A stretch of DNA of 64,000 nt from Epiperipatus broadwayi (GCA_028023455.1 JAQFVV010012512.1:2327935-2391934); one strand, 5' to 3'. Counted from the stretch's first letter, positions 12,136 to 24,988 are shown. Made by a program: numbers and translations. The notes: generated by a model from the letters alone, not told the origin.

Positions 12136-13595
12136 TCAGTAACACCTGTTTATTCTCTTACGTTTATATTGCATTTTCAATCTCTTTTTGTTACTCCAAC
12201 ATGCATTTCTCCCTACTTCTTTGAGTGGTGTGAAGTCTCTGTATTGCTCTTCTATTAAGTGTCCAAGTCTCAAATATCCATAACTAAGAACTGATAAAAC
12301 ACATTTATTAAAAACCTTTTTTTTCATACACATAGGCATATTTCCTTTTAGCTTCAAGTTATTTCTACCAAAAGCACCAAGTTTAATTATATGATTAATT
12401 TCATCCATTATGTTTCCATCTGTATTAATAATCTGACCAAGGTATTTGTAACTGCTAACTTCTTCTAACTCATCATAATCAATTTTTATTTTCATATTTT
12501 GAGAAAATCCATTAAACATTACTTTAGTCTTTTTAACATTTATCTTTAGTCCTACTTCTTTACTTTCATCTGAGATAATATTTTATATAGCACTATGTTT
12601 TTTTTATGTAATAGTAATATTAGAGATTAAGCCAATGCACATGCGCTTTAAATGAGTATTCATTTATAATTTATCTTTAAAGTGCATGTGCATTGGCTTA
12701 ATCGCTAATATTACTATTACTTTCATCTGATAATTCCTGCAACATTTCCTGCAGCTCTAGAGCATTATTTGCAAAAACAACTACATTATATGCAAAATCT
12801 AAATCATCTTAAATAATCTCCATTTACTTTCACTCCTTTAGCTTCACATTTTAATCTATAAAATACTTCTTGCAGCACTGCTGTAAAAAGTTTTGGAGAT
12901 GTAGAGTCACCCTGTCTTATACCCTTTTCAATGTTGACTTTCCTAGTATCATTATGTAATCTAATTGTTGCTGTTGCATTTTTATAAATATTCTTTAAAA
13001 TATGACAATATTCTGGATATATACCTTGATGATCCAATGCTTTAATCACTGAAAAATGTCTTTCATAATTCACAAATTCAAAGCATAATGGCAATTTATA
13101 TTCATTTGTCCTTTCTATAACTTCTCTCAATACTTGGATTTGATCTACTGTAATAAAACCACTTTTAAATCTAGCTTGTTCTCTTGGTTGGTAGAAATCT
13201 AATGTTCTCTGTAGATGGGTTACAATTAGCTTGGTAAAAAATTTGTATAAATCTGATAAAAGACTGATAGGTCTGTATTTTCTAATATCTTCTTTATCAC
13301 ATTTTTAAAATATTAATATTAATACTGCATTCTACCAATCATTTGGTGCATCTTTATTATTTAGACATTTGATATATAACTTTTGCTAAAAAAATTCTAT
13401 TTCTTCACCTACTTCTTTTAATATATCAATTATAATTTCATCATTACCTGGAGCCCTTTTTTTCTTCATAAATTTAATTGTATGTCTCACTTCTTCATTT
13501 AAAATTGTAGGAAATTTGGAAGATATAATAGATATAGGAGGTAGTTGGTCTTTATTACTATATAATTCTTTATAGAAATCTTCTACCCATTTCAT
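12136..13595 (-). pseudogene. RTE reverse transcriptase pseudogene, copy A
   Basis: Read from 13,595 down to 12,136 the pieces are: a segment with KRAPGNDEI before the polymerase (13,386-13,595); the palm with GIRQGDS (12,804-13,130); and the thumb/C-terminal part from MFNGFS to KYLGQIINTDGNI (12,136-12,519). In the palm, motif A reads FVNYERHFS instead of FVDYEKxFDS, so the catalytic Asp is lost and about seven residues are missing. The FADD box decodes as FAYN near 12,790. The copy cannot encode an active polymerase. Family assignment rests on motif order and on copies B and C. Confidence 0.88.
12574..12716. mobile_element. 143-bp fold-back (MITE-like) insertion with 14-bp target duplication
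   Basis: The core is palindromic: AGTAATATTAGAGATTAAGC on the left faces GCTTAATCGCTAATATTACT on the right, with CCAATGCACATGCGCTTTAA in the arms. TTACTTTCATCTGA is present at both 12,560-12,573 and 12,717-12,730, the expected duplication of reverse-transcriptase sequence. The arms lie off-centre, with an extra 30-bp T-rich end. Related arm fragments lie at 10.4 and 57.37 kb. No coding capacity. Confidence 0.85.
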
Positions 13596-13812
13596 GATGT
13601 CATCTCTCTATTTAGTAGTAATTCCATTTTTTTCCCTTATTGCAGATATAAATTTCCTACCAATACCAAAATGTTGTTTTACACTCTTGAGACTTTTATT
13701 CTCTTCCATATATTTCCTTTCTAGTTCACAGTTATACTTTCTTATATCATTTCAACTCTTTTCCACACCATTTTACAAAATTTGAGATATCTGATCCTTT
13801 TTAATGCACTGT

Positions 13813-15221
13813 TTTAGGCACGATTAATTATTTTTATGCATACATATTGATCTTTTGTGTGTGTATTGTGAGTGTTTCTTTATACAGTACACTTATGTGT
13901 GTTTATGTTTTGATGCACCTTTGAAATGGGTTCATGGTGACAGATCATCTTTAGTTTGGGTATAGATAAAACTGGAACACAGTACCCATACATTTTTATA
14001 AAGCCTATCCGAGTTATCTGAACTTATATGTTCTTATATAAATAGCAGCAAGCTATCCAGTCTCAGGGCAACAGAGCATTTAATGTTGAAGCTCCTGAAT
14101 AATTACTCTCTCACACTACAAACCTACTCTTTAATATTTCATATAGCATCATAGCATATATATATATATTAATTATTCAGCTTTAGACTGAAGTTTGTAT
14201 GATCTTGAGCTTATTTATTTGCTCACTCTATTAATATATATAACAACCACCTTAGATCTGTATGTGTTCATCATCTCTGCTAGGATATTAACTTATAACT
14301 TTAGCAAATCATGAACAATAGGATGAGTATGTTATATAATTAGGCATGATTTATGAAACACATAAAAATATATTTTAATATGTTAATATGAGACAGCTCT
14401 ACTGATAACAGTCTTATTCACTATAGGATTGCCTACATGTATTAAATGCACATATTTAATGCTATATAATCCTTGCCATTTTGTTATTTTATTTTATTCA
14501 TTTGTTATTGTTTTAATAAACATTTTAAAAATACATATTTGTTTCATATCTTTCTTACTCACTTCTATTTCAAACCAATCCATATTATCTTATTTAATCC
14601 ACATTATCCTATCCTAATTTCTTAGTGATTTTATATGCTGAATATATATACTGTTGTAGTTAAGATACATAGTGTTATAAGTGGTCTATTCCACCCATTT
14701 AGTTAAGTCAGTATTCATCCCTGAGTCTCATATTTTTCCCTGTTCTATGCCAGCTCACTGGTTAAATTAAGACTGAGTGTAACTTCAGAAATGTCACTCA
14801 TAGGGTGTTAAATCATGGAAGTACTAGCAAATGAGTTGAAGTTTGGTCAAATTAGAGGTCTCTCCACCTTGCTCCTGGTCAACTTTGATGTATTTTTCAT
14901 GGACTCTGGATTTTCTTGCATGAGTGTACAAATCTGAATGTTACATTGTATAACACAGTCTTATTGTCCTAGTGGCTATTACTTTTGTTTTTTTTTCATC
15001 TGGACCTGAACTTAAATCTGAATGGATTTTAGTGTGATCTTCATTCCATCTTAAAAATATACTATAAAGTTAATTTTTTTAATTTTGTTTTAAGGTAAGT
15101 GGCTTACTGTGAATCCAATTATTAAAAATTGATTGATAAATGAATATTTAATATGTAACTAGAAGATAAATTGGTCAATGTAGATGCATAAAAAATATAA
15201 CTAATATAATTATGTCTTTAC
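13813..15221. other. A+T-rich noncoding DNA
   Basis: No gene, RNA or repeat that I can support. The short plus-strand frame at 14,429-14,617 has no recognised motif. Confidence 0.45.
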
Positions 15222-15600
15222 GAGTGATGAAGGTTTGTGATGATGGTGTTCTAGTTGTATTTTATATTGGATTATTTCCATCATCTAATGTGCATAAGAA
15301 CACAAACTGATGATTAGAAGAGAGAAAACAGATGTGTTTAAGGTAGCAGTCCATGTATGTGCCAATGAGCATATGTTCAATTGGGAAAATACAAAAATAT
15401 TGGATAGAAAAGAAAAAATACAAAGAAAAAAAGTTTAAAGAAGCTGCTCACATGACAATGACAAAACATCCCATAAGCAAACTTAGTGTGACTATTCATA
15501 ATGCATGAAAACCACTAATCAACTTTGCTCTTAGGAAAAAGTGGAGAAATCAGGAGGAACTTCATAAATAAGTATATGAAATTTCTACAGACTGTTACCT
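15222..15600 (+). pseudogene. Penelope-like element tail: GIY-YIG endonuclease C-terminal remnant
   Basis: From about 15,291 a frame can be read as EHKLMIRREK, then DVFKVAVH, then FNWENTKIL, followed by stops at about 15,450. The matching piece at 48.7 kb reads EHKMMIRRGK, VADHACGN and FNWVNIKIL in the same order. EH, the ADH-like His and FxW-x-KIL are typical of the C-terminal half of PLE GIY-YIG domains. The YIG half is missing. The segment TTTCCATCATCTAAT at 15.27 kb also occurs at the far end of the 48-kb copy, so I read it as terminal-repeat sequence. Confidence 0.75.
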
Positions 15601-15602
15601 TT

Positions 15603-15945
15603 GTCAGGATGCCTCAGTTGGTTAGAGCGTTATTTTAAAATTCAATATTTAAGAATCTAAGGAAGAAATTCAATACTCAAGAATCTAAGGGTCCAGGTTT
15701 GAATCCCATGCTAGTACTATCACTGGTCAGGCCAGCAACACCTGAAGAAAAGGAAATAATTTCCAATATTCAATAATCTAATGGTCCAGGTTTGAATTCC
15801 ATGCTAGTACTCTCACTGGTCAGGCCAGCAACACCCAAAGAAGAGGGAAAATTTCAATACTCAAAAATCAAAAGGTCCAGGTTCAAATCCCATGCTAGTA
15901 CTATCACTAATCAGGTTAGCAACACTTGAAGAAGAGAAATAATAT
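15603..15945 (+). repeat. tRNA-like module with three tandem B-box units
   Basis: An A-box-like GCCTCAGTTGGTTAGAGCG lies at about 15,611-15,629. Three units start at 15,671, 15,764 and 15,855, period 91-93 bp. Each carries GGTCCAGGTTTGAATCCC (or a variant; unit 3 has the canonical B box GGTTCAAATCC), CATGCTAGTACTnTCACT and GGCCAGCAACACC. A normal tRNA-derived SINE has one B box, so this is a local triplication. It directly abuts the PLE remnant, as at 48.5 kb. Confidence 0.8.
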
Positions 15946-18900
15946 CTCTTGAAATAATGTGAATATACTAACCTGTTTGATATGCTATTATTAATAGTTG
16001 AATGTATTTGGAATATTTAAATGAAGTTAAAGACATTCAATACATATATGAGATGGTGAAAATAGTTCAATATTAAAATACTGAGGCTATAGTTTATCTT
16101 TTTTCTAAATTTATTAATTTTCTGCAAAACTGCTTTTAAAAGCGATATTAAAATTTAGTAAATGATATGTATATAATTCTTAAATCAGAAACTTATATCC
16201 CAAATACACTTAAAATTCTATCATTTGTTTACTTGCCTAATTTATCTCTCATGCAATTTTTTTTTTTTTTTACATTCACGAAGAAGTATAATTCATAAAG
16301 CACAATATCATCAAATCTGCTTTCTCTTATTTGTTCGATTGCTATGTAAACAACTGGCATATGTATGTGCATTGGCCTCATTTATTTCATTTCCTATATC
16401 AATAAATTATGGTAAAATTTAAATAGGTAAATATTATCGATGTTTGAAAATGGCAAGGTTATAGAAATTGCTCTCATTTTAAAATGTCACAAAAACAAGT
16501 CACAAGGAAATTTTATAATTTTTTTATATATTTAACAAGTTTTAAAATCTGCCGAGTGTTTATAATTTTTTTTTAAAAAACATTATTTAGTAACATGTAA
16601 TCTTTATTTACAAATAATCTTTACTTTCCAATGATATTTGTACAAATCTTTATTTTTGGAGTAACTCTCTCTCTCTCAGAGAGACATTTTAACAAATTTG
16701 TAAATAACACCCACTTTTTCATAGCAACGCTAATTTATCAGACAAAATACAAACACTTTTATCTAATCGTTATTGAGATGAAAAAATGGGAGTTAATTCC
16801 AACATTGATAAATGGGTTGTTTGAGTTTGACTTAGCATATTTTGAGTTCGTTGCTCTTTACATAAAATTATATTTTATTAATCTTAAATTCACATTATAA
16901 TACACATAACATTACCCAAAATGACTATTTATATTATAATTACTCTGTTTTTTTTTTCCCCAGTTAGTGTTACTGTGAATAATTTTTGATTACGGAAGAT
17001 TGTACAAAGTCGTGGTGTGTTACAAGAGAATTAAAATAAGCAATTGTTTACTCAACCATAACAATTTAAATTGATCCCCATTTAACCGACATCATTATAT
17101 TTTATCTGTATTTAAAATATGCAGTTATTTGTTTTGGATAACATACATATAATATTATATCACCAAACATTATTTTTTTGCGAAACAACATAAATCTAAA
17201 TAAAGTAACCACAAGCAAAAATGCAAGAAAAAAGTAACTTTGGTGATAATATTTTAGTCTTAAAAATTTGAGATAGAAATATGCACCTGGTTCTATTTAA
17301 TATATATATTGTGTGAGAATGTATTTGTGTTCCTAGACAACCAGAAAAAGTTGATATCAACTTTTCTTGTCATTATTGAACAGTTATACTATTTAATGTT
17401 CAAAACAACTGTTTTGCAAAATGTTGTAACTATTGTAATTTCTTTGTATAGTTCTCAAATTGGTATCAACATTGACATTTTATATATTAGTTTCATGGCA
17501 TTGAATTACCCTAAAGTTTGAATCTAAAAAGGACTAAACTTATTTTTTTCAGGTTTAAATTAAGGATATTTTCTTTTTTATGTTTTGACTGGTACACAAC
17601 CCAAATAATCATCAAATATGAGTTAGTAAATGAGTATTTAGGAAGCTTAGCTCTAAAATAAAGCAAAGATGAAAATTTCTTAATATACTGCCAACTAAAA
17701 TTTAAAAAGCCTCAGACATAACTTCTTCTTGTTCCTGTTTTAGGAGGGAAGCAGTGAGAGGACTCATGAAGATGCTTTCCTTATAATGTATTAAAGCTAT
17801 TATATATATATTATACAAATGGTCCATCATTCTATTTACATTCATAACTTTGATAAAATGCATTTTATTTTATAACCGGTAGCTTTTGGGGTACCTTGAC
17901 ACTTAGCATCCCAAATGAAACCATTATATCGTAAACAGTAATTTAAAGTGAGTGGTCTATCCTCACGCTTTCATTTCCAGTACTTAAGATTTGCCCATAT
18001 ATAAGCATTTGGGTTTGAAGGAATAAGTGGATTCATTTTATTCTTTCATAAATACTATATCTTGTGTTGGGAGTGAAAGTATTTATTTATTCATTTATTA
18101 TTAACACTCGTAAAAAGCACATGCACAATATCTTGAAAGGCTGATCTTTAATGTATTATAATAATGTTTTGTATTAAGTACTTATATGTTTAAATTAATC
18201 ATATGGTATTATAAACAGTAGGGAAAATGTTATTCAAACAATCATATTTTTAAATGCACTGTATAAACACAATAGTAAAATATCTTGTTAAATATTATAT
18301 AGTTTATTATATTCATTTAAAATAATGTAAGATTTAGTTTTTTTATAAATGAGAACATCTTTTTATATTATTGTTTAATTTATGTATCTTATTTTAAGAT
18401 GTATGTTTTAAAATTATTTACACTTTTATTTAAAATATTGTAATTTGCATGTATTGGGTACATACAATATCAATTTTGTATATTTATGCAATTTGCGATG
18501 TTAGATTTATGTCACAAAAAAGAATACTTGTTATATAATGAAACATATACTGGTTCACAGCTGATGGTCAATAAATATCTTATTATCAGTTTAATTTATA
18601 AGCAATATCCTATTAATACACATTGATAGAAAAATTATATTCCTTAAATAATTTCAATATTAACTGTATATTTGAACATATGATCACTTGCAATAACTGT
18701 TGAAATGTGACTAGGGTCAAAAGGCATCACAAGAATCACATATTTAAAAAAAATAATGGGGGTGCTTAAATTATATTACTGATGGAAAGTTTTTGCAGTC
18801 ATTATAGATTTGAATAATATAAATTAAGAGTGCTATATACTACACTTATTGCATAGAATAAATAACCATTTATTTAATGGATAATTATTGCATTATATGG

Positions 18901-19373
18901 TATTAAATGAAGAAGATTAAAATATTAAATAGCTAACTCCATGAAAAAATTCTTTTCATTAACCTTCCAAACAGAAAAGAAAAGAATACTCAACGGATAT
19001 TAATCTTGAAGATATTTAAAAGATTTATCTTTCTTGTAGTAATATTAGATATCTATTTACTAATTTAAATTTAATAAATAATTAAGTTGTATATGAGCTA
19101 GATGTTTGAGGAAAATTCCAAGATTTCTTAAAAATATTTAGTTATCTGAAACAAGTTTTAAGTCATAGATATTCAAATTAAAATAAAGCAGCAAAGCCTT
19201 AGAGAAACCCTTAAAAAATCTAAAAAATGACTAAAATAAAAATTAGTTAAGTTTATAAATTTATGGGTTGGTAACTTTTTAAATTTAATAACTGATTTGA
19301 CAGCCATGCGGTATTTAATGTTGGGATAAATTCTTCCCTAAAGTTTATCTATGTTAAACATTTTACTTTTACA
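15946..19373. other. A+T-rich noncoding DNA; composite tail at its left edge
   Basis: The first 110 bp (ACTAACCTGTTTGATATGCT, TAATAGTTGAATGTA) match the end of the 48.4-kb composite. The rest has no recognised gene. A 70-codon frame at 17,309-17,521 and an 89-codon frame at 16,631-16,900 have no motif and lie in uniform A+T-rich sequence. Confidence 0.45.
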
Positions 19374-20020
19374 ACTGCAGATCCCTTTCAAGTGAAGGAT
19401 GATTGCAAAAATTGGAAGAACTGTCTCACATTCAATAGGATATTATTGGGCTTTGTGAAATTAGAACAAAAGATGAAGAGACAATCGATTTAAAATGTAG
19501 ATATGTGCTGTGTGGTGTATCAGATAGGGTAGCAAGATTAGTTACTCAACTTAATAACAGATACCAATTGCAGATTATTCAGGTTTATGACAACAAGTTT
19601 TCTCAGTAATGAAGAAGTAAAGGATTTTTATATGGATGTACAAAAAGAATTTCATCAGACCAAACTACACTTAAAATTATTATGGAAGACATTAATGCTA
19701 AAATTGGTAAACAATTGAAAGATGAAAGTGCTTTGGTAAATTCAGTTATTGTGATAGAAATGAGAAAGGACAGAGATTTATAGAGATTGCAGAAAAAGAA
19801 AAACTTTATATTATAAATTCTTTATTTGAGAAAAATGTTAAACAGAAATGGACTGGAAGCATCCAAATGGAGATCCAACAAAGTTGGATTATATTTTGAC
19901 AAACAGAAAATATATATTTCAAGATTGTAATGTTCTTAATAAATTCCAACACAGAGGTGATCATCAATTAGTGAGATGTAAGCTATGTAAAATACATATC
20001 AAAGCAAAATGAGAGAGACA
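19374..20020 (+). pseudogene. RTE APE-type endonuclease pseudogene, copy B
   Basis: Recognisable pieces in shifting frames include IIGLCEIRTKDEE (around 19,443-19,480), MEDINAKIGKQ (19,683-19,716; the family form is GDFNA) and HRGDHQLVRC (19,951-19,980; SDHxL in copy C). A deletion just after residues for a CDxLxxVARL-like stretch removes about 60 codons compared with copy C. It is non-functional. Confidence 0.8.
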
Positions 20021-20224
20021 AAAATTATTAAGAAAAGCAATATTTGCAGTTGATATTACTGATCTTCAGAAACATTCTAATGAATTTAAATTAAAACTTG
20101 CAAATTGTTTTCATATATTAGTAGATTTTGATTGTGATTCCTATTTGAATAAATTAATGAAAAAATAACTGATACACTTTTAAAAACTGCAATAAAAATA
20201 ACTGGTAAAAAAGCAGCAATTGAC

Positions 20225-21970
20225 CAATAAAATTTCTACTAAGACTAGAGAATTTATATATATATATATATATATATAAAAAGAAGAAATATAAAAATAT
20301 ATAAAAATGATGCATTAAGAAGGATTAAATATCTTGAATTTTGTAAAATGATACAACAAAGAGTTAATAATGATATAAGAAAGTATAATTGTCAACCAGC
20401 AAGAAAACTTATAGAAAAGAATAAAAGTCTCAAGAGTGTAAAATGACATTTTGACTTATATCTGCAATAAGAAAAAAGTTGGAACTATTACAAAAAAGAA
20501 AAGATGATATCATAAAATGGGTAGAAGAATTCTATCAAGAATTATATAGTAAAAAAGAACAAATACCTCCAACAAATATTATATCTTCTGAATTACCCAA
20601 GATTTGAAATGAAGAAGTGAGACATGCAATTAAATTTATGAAGAAGAATAATGATCTAGGTAATGATAGAATTATAATCGATATCTTAAAAAACAGGTGA
20701 AGACATAGAAATTTTTTACACAAAGTTATATACCAAATGTCTAAATAATAAACATGAGCCAGATGATTGGAAGAATGATATATTAATATTAATATTTAAA
20801 AAAAGGGTTTAAAAAGATTTTAGAAATTACAAACCTATGAGTATTTTATTAGTTTTATACAAACTTTTTACCATGATAATGACAACTAGTCAGAAGAAAA
20901 CTTTAGATTTCAATCAACCAAAGGATCAAGCTGGATTTAAAAGTTATTTTATTATAATGAATTATATCCAAGTACTGAGAAAAGTTATAGAAATGACCAA
21001 TGAATATGAATTGTCATTATGCTTTGGATTTGTAGATAATGAAAAGGCATTTGATTCAATAAGAATTTCTTCAATGATTAAAGCATTGGATTATCAAGAT
21101 ATAGACCTAGGATATATACTAACACTGGGAAGAATATATGACAGAATGATGCCATATCTCCAAAACTTTTTGCCATAGTGCTGCAAATAGTATTTTGTGA
21201 AAGCTAAAGGAATAAAAGCAAATGGAAATTATTTAAATCATCTAGATTTTGTTCAATGACATAGTTGTTTTATAAGTAATGCTTTAGAGCTTCAGGAAAT
21301 GTTGCAAGAATTATCAGATAAAAGTAAGAAAGTAGGACTAAAGGTGTATGTCAAAATACTAAAATAATGTTCAATGGATTTTTGAAAAGATGAAATAAAG
21401 ATTGATAATGATGAATTAGGAGAAGTTAACAACTACAAATATCTTGGCCAGATTATTACCTAATGATGGAAACATAATGGATGAAAATAATTATAGAATT
21501 ATTAATATTAAAAGGAAATATATCTATGCATTTGAAAAGGAAGGTTTTAATAAATATGTTACTAGTTCTTACTTATGTATCTGAGACTTGGATACAAAAC
21601 AGAAGAGCAATACAGAGGCTTTAGATCACTCAACAAAGTATGGAGAGATACATCTTAGGAGTAACAAGAAGAAATCAAAACTTAATACATGGTAGAAAAA
21701 ATAAACAGGTGTTATTGATATTGTTGAAAGAATTAAGTAGACTGAAGTGGAATTATGCTGGAAATATTGCTAAAAGAAAAGATAATAAATTGTAGGTTAA
21801 AATCTTAAACCAGATTCCAAGAGATTGTAAAAGACTTAGAAAGGAACCATATGTGAGATGGATGGATGAAATAAGAAGAATGCAGAGGTGATGTGGAGAA
21901 GAAAAGCTGGAGATCTGAAAAGATGGATAGAAATTAGAAAGACCTTAATCTTGCAGTGGATTGGTAATGG
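20225..21970 (+). pseudogene. RTE reverse transcriptase pseudogene, copy B
   Basis: The longest clean piece (20,837-21,178) holds DQAGFKS and motif A FVDNEKAFDS with the catalytic Asp intact. The next motif (RQGDS) is deleted, and the catalytic box in about 21,240-21,262 reads FVQ then a stop in place of FADD. The C-terminal domain (GQIIT..DGNIMDE, RRNQN, WNYAGNIAKRKDNK) is scattered over three frames to 21,970. Confidence 0.85.
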
Positions 21971-22074
21971 TTGAAAATAATGTGATGATGATGATGATAT
22001 ATAAGCAAATGAACTAGTTGCATATTGCTTATTTTTTCAGATTTTATATCTGTTTCTCAAGTGTATATATATAT

Positions 22075-22280
22075 AATATCATTATAATTTGATTTATAAG
22101 CATCAAACTTTTGTGCTCACAACCTTGGCACCAATCACTTCAAATAAATATATTAATGATTATTACTACTCATTTATTAAAGTAAAGATTACCTCTCAAT
22201 CTCATTGTGTATTTAGATGTTTTTATTCATGTTTCAAGAATGTGTGATAAGGTGGAGGCTTTAAGTACTTCTTAAAACAT
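22075..22280 (-). mobile_element. Family 1 repeat unit fragment without ribozyme
   Basis: The minus-strand reading GGTAATCTTTACTTTAATAA, then ATTGGTGCCAAGGTTGTGAG matches the body and end of the family 1 unit at 25.27-25.35 kb (GATAATCTCTAGTTTAATGA, then TTGCCTTAAAGTTGTGAG). The hammerhead segment is missing or unrecognisable. It directly follows the tail of RTE copy B. Confidence 0.55.
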
Positions 22281-24483
22281 GTATTTATTATTCTAATTTC
22301 AATTTATGCTTATTTTGTCTGAAAAAAATAAACATTAGAAAAAATAGTTTTGAACCATATGTATGAGATAACTCATTAACTTTGTGCAAGAAGAAATTAT
22401 AAGATGACTGTCTAACTCTTCACAATTCAGATATTAAATTATTGTTTTTTATCTATTTGTGTATTGTATGTTTATATTGTGTAAAAGTAAATCTGCAGCA
22501 GAAAATATGTCTAAAAGATAAGTTGAGTGTATAATAGTAGAACTATTGAAGAACATTATCAAAATAGTCAAAATATATTATTAATATATATAAATTATTC
22601 ATTGCAAATATATTATTTATTTATAAATAAATAAATTATTCATTTTTAAATAAATAAATTATAATTTTACATGAAAGTGTAAATTGTTTATTGATTTTAC
22701 TAAGCACAGTTTTTATACAAGTCAAGTTATCTAAAATTTAAATAAGTCAAATAAGTTGAGATAGAGAACTAAAATTATTTATTTCTAATGTGAATAAATT
22801 AAATTTATTTTTCTATATTGTAATGATAAGTCATCTTTTAACAGAATGACAGTTGATCAAAAATATAATAAAATGTAAATATTCATGAATTAATTTGGCC
22901 TAGAAGAATGTTGAACCTAAGTGGGTGACTGCAAACATAGGGAAGTGACTATACAATTCTTATTTTGTATTAACTAATTTATAATAGTTATGGATAATGA
23001 TCAGACTGGGTTCACATGAAAGACACCTATATGCAGGTCCAACTGTGTTTTCTGACTATTATTCTCTCTACATTTACAATATTATTATAAAACATACACT
23101 GATGTAATAATGTAAATATAAATTATTATATTATTTTATTATATTTGTTAAGTAAAATTATTGTTATTATTAATAATTTGTTCATTTATTTATCATATGA
23201 CTTCCAAGTAGACTATTTTGAAGTATAATAGAATGTGATTTCTTTTGGTTGTTTATAAAAATATTTTTGAATATTTTTACACATTATTTGGTTAATTATT
23301 ATTTAAACAAAAAAAATAGACAGGTAAGCTTTTAATTTATTCATTTATGTGTTGTTTTTAGAAATAGAAGTTAATAAGACGATCACATAAAGAAAAAAAC
23401 CTTTAGTGACTATTACATCATTATCTGTCAGAATTGACTCATTTTCAAATATTGTATTTATTATAAAAAATATCAGATTTTAAATAGAATTTTTTATCAT
23501 AAATCTATTTTCTGTCATTAATATTTAAAAAAAAAAACGTAAAAATTATTTTTTTTATTTTCAGAAAAAGTGTTTACTTAAAAATTTGCAATGGCATATG
23601 GTACAATGTCATATTTATATGTCAATTTTCAAATATTTAAAATGATCACGTGTGATTTTTTTAGAATATTATTCATTTATAAAATTAAATTAAAAAGAAA
23701 TCAAGTCCAATTTATTGAGTTTTTATAAGATTTTATATTAAAAGTAAGGTCAAGCATTTCCAAAAATTTTCACCATATGGAACAATAAAAAAGGTCAGAA
23801 TTTGAAAGTGTTAATAAATTCTAGCATGATGACAACAAAGAAATCCACAGCATATACAATTACCATTAGTGGCACTATGTTATAATATTTTGAGATATTC
23901 TTAAAATTATAAAGCAATCTTAATATTTCAAAGCAGAATTTGATAGATTTATCAAAGATTAGTAATTATTTATTCATATTTTAAAAATAAATTTCACTTA
24001 AAGAAGATTTTATTAGTTTTCTGGAATCATTTACTTAAACTATTTTTCTGATGATTATTGATTGACAAATACATTCTTCATCATCATTATTAACTCTTTT
24101 CTTTTTCAATATTTGAGAACTTCAAATATCTTTACCAAATCAAGTTCAATTTTTTGAAGTCTGATATAAAATAACAGTTTAATACTAAAATCAAAAGTTG
24201 AAAGATTACAAAAAGTGTTACCAGGGAGAACAATAAATATGTTATGGTGTAGAAGGATTAATATTATGTATATTCAATTTCACATGATATAAAACATCAC
24301 ATAGTAAAGTAAAAATATTAGATATTCTTTCAATATAATATTATTTATATAAATAATCCTATCTTGTCTAATGCAATAGCAATGACATATTCATTTTTAG
24401 AGTTTAATGTTCATATATCATGAGTCATCACTGTTATTTCTGGTTTGAAGACTTGGAACTTCCAAACAACAAAGATTGATAAT
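22281..24483. other. A+T-rich noncoding DNA
   Basis: Nothing recognised. Short TAAATAAATAAATTA runs lie near 22,620-22,660. Confidence 0.45.
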
Positions 24484-24713
24484 GAATAATATTTCTGCAG
24501 AGTAATTTTTATTATGTTGCTCTCATGCATGGTAGGGAGTATTTTCTATCCACTTTTAACAACTTGTGGAGAAATGTAATCATAAACATATGATCAAAGA
24601 CATGTGAAAAAAGATCTATGATTCCCAAAATGCACATTTTGTGCTTAACCAGCACTCATCAGTTGGCTCAGATGACAATATATTACACATATATTTATCA
24701 CTATTCAATATAT
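24484..24713 (-). mobile_element. Family 1 hammerhead repeat unit (copy 2), inverted
   Basis: On the minus strand the unit reads from its ribozyme (24,619-24,676) into TTTTCACATGTCTTTGATCA, TGATTACAT, CTCCACAAGTTGTTAAAAG and GAAAATACTCCCTACC. This matches the plus-strand unit at 25,130-25,210 nearly base for base. It stands head to head with the tandem units across the GATA array. Confidence 0.85.
24619..24676 (-). ncRNA. Type I hammerhead ribozyme, family 1 (copy 2)
   Basis: On the minus strand CTGATGA (24,656-24,662) is intact. Stem II is GTGCTG/AAGCAC with loop GTT. A12-A13-A14 replaces GAA, a G12 loss consistent with CpG decay. Stem III is ATG-TG-CAT followed by H17=T, and CCAA/TTGG forms the inner stem I. 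It is probably inactive because G12 is a required core residue. Confidence 0.75.
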
Positions 24714-24797
<84 letters not shown>

Positions 24798-24851
24798 ACA
24801 GATAGACAGACAGTCATACAGACTGAGAGTCAGAGACAGATAGATAGATAA

Positions 24852-24943
<92 letters not shown>

Positions 24944-24988
24944 GTAGGTAGGTAGGTAGGTAGGTAGATAGGTAGGTAGATAGATAGC
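24714..24988. repeat. (GATA)n microsatellite with GACA and GGTA variants
   Basis: Clean GATA runs lie at 24,716-24,794 and about 24,837-24,942, split by a degenerate GACA-like stretch, then GGTA units to 24,966 and GATA to the end. It sits exactly between inverted copies of the family 1 element. The 3' side continues AGCAAAATACTATAGTTTAA, which is family 1 unit end sequence in inverse. Confidence 0.95.

Larger units (their letters stand above)
11872..13812 (-). mobile_element. RTE-type LINE, copy A, 5'-truncated
   Basis: This minus-strand copy begins (5') near 13,812 in the linker between endonuclease and reverse transcriptase and ends (3') at 11,872 in a short ATGATGATAT tail, as RTE elements typically do. 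The same open-frame order is found in copies B and C: linker, reverse transcriptase, then a C-terminal domain with an RRD-x-RW motif. The endonuclease is absent. Frameshifts and stops break the frame in several places, and a 143-bp fold-back element interrupts it at 12.6 kb. Confidence 0.9.
19374..22002 (+). mobile_element. RTE-type LINE, copy B, decayed, 5' end missing
   Basis: It starts at ACAACTGCAGATCCC (5' end of the endonuclease frame) and ends in a (GATGAT)n tail at about 21,982-22,000. It is colinear with copy C over the whole length. Numerous stops and frameshifts show it is older than copy C. A (TA)n expansion lies at about 20,258-20,278. The upstream leader present in copy C is missing. 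Confidence 0.92.

Noticed and set aside
15312-15335. CTGATGATTAGAAGAG as a hammerhead strand
   Set aside because: It lies in the coding frame of the PLE endonuclease remnant (KLMIRRE), has no stem II hairpin and no GAA strand at the right distance.
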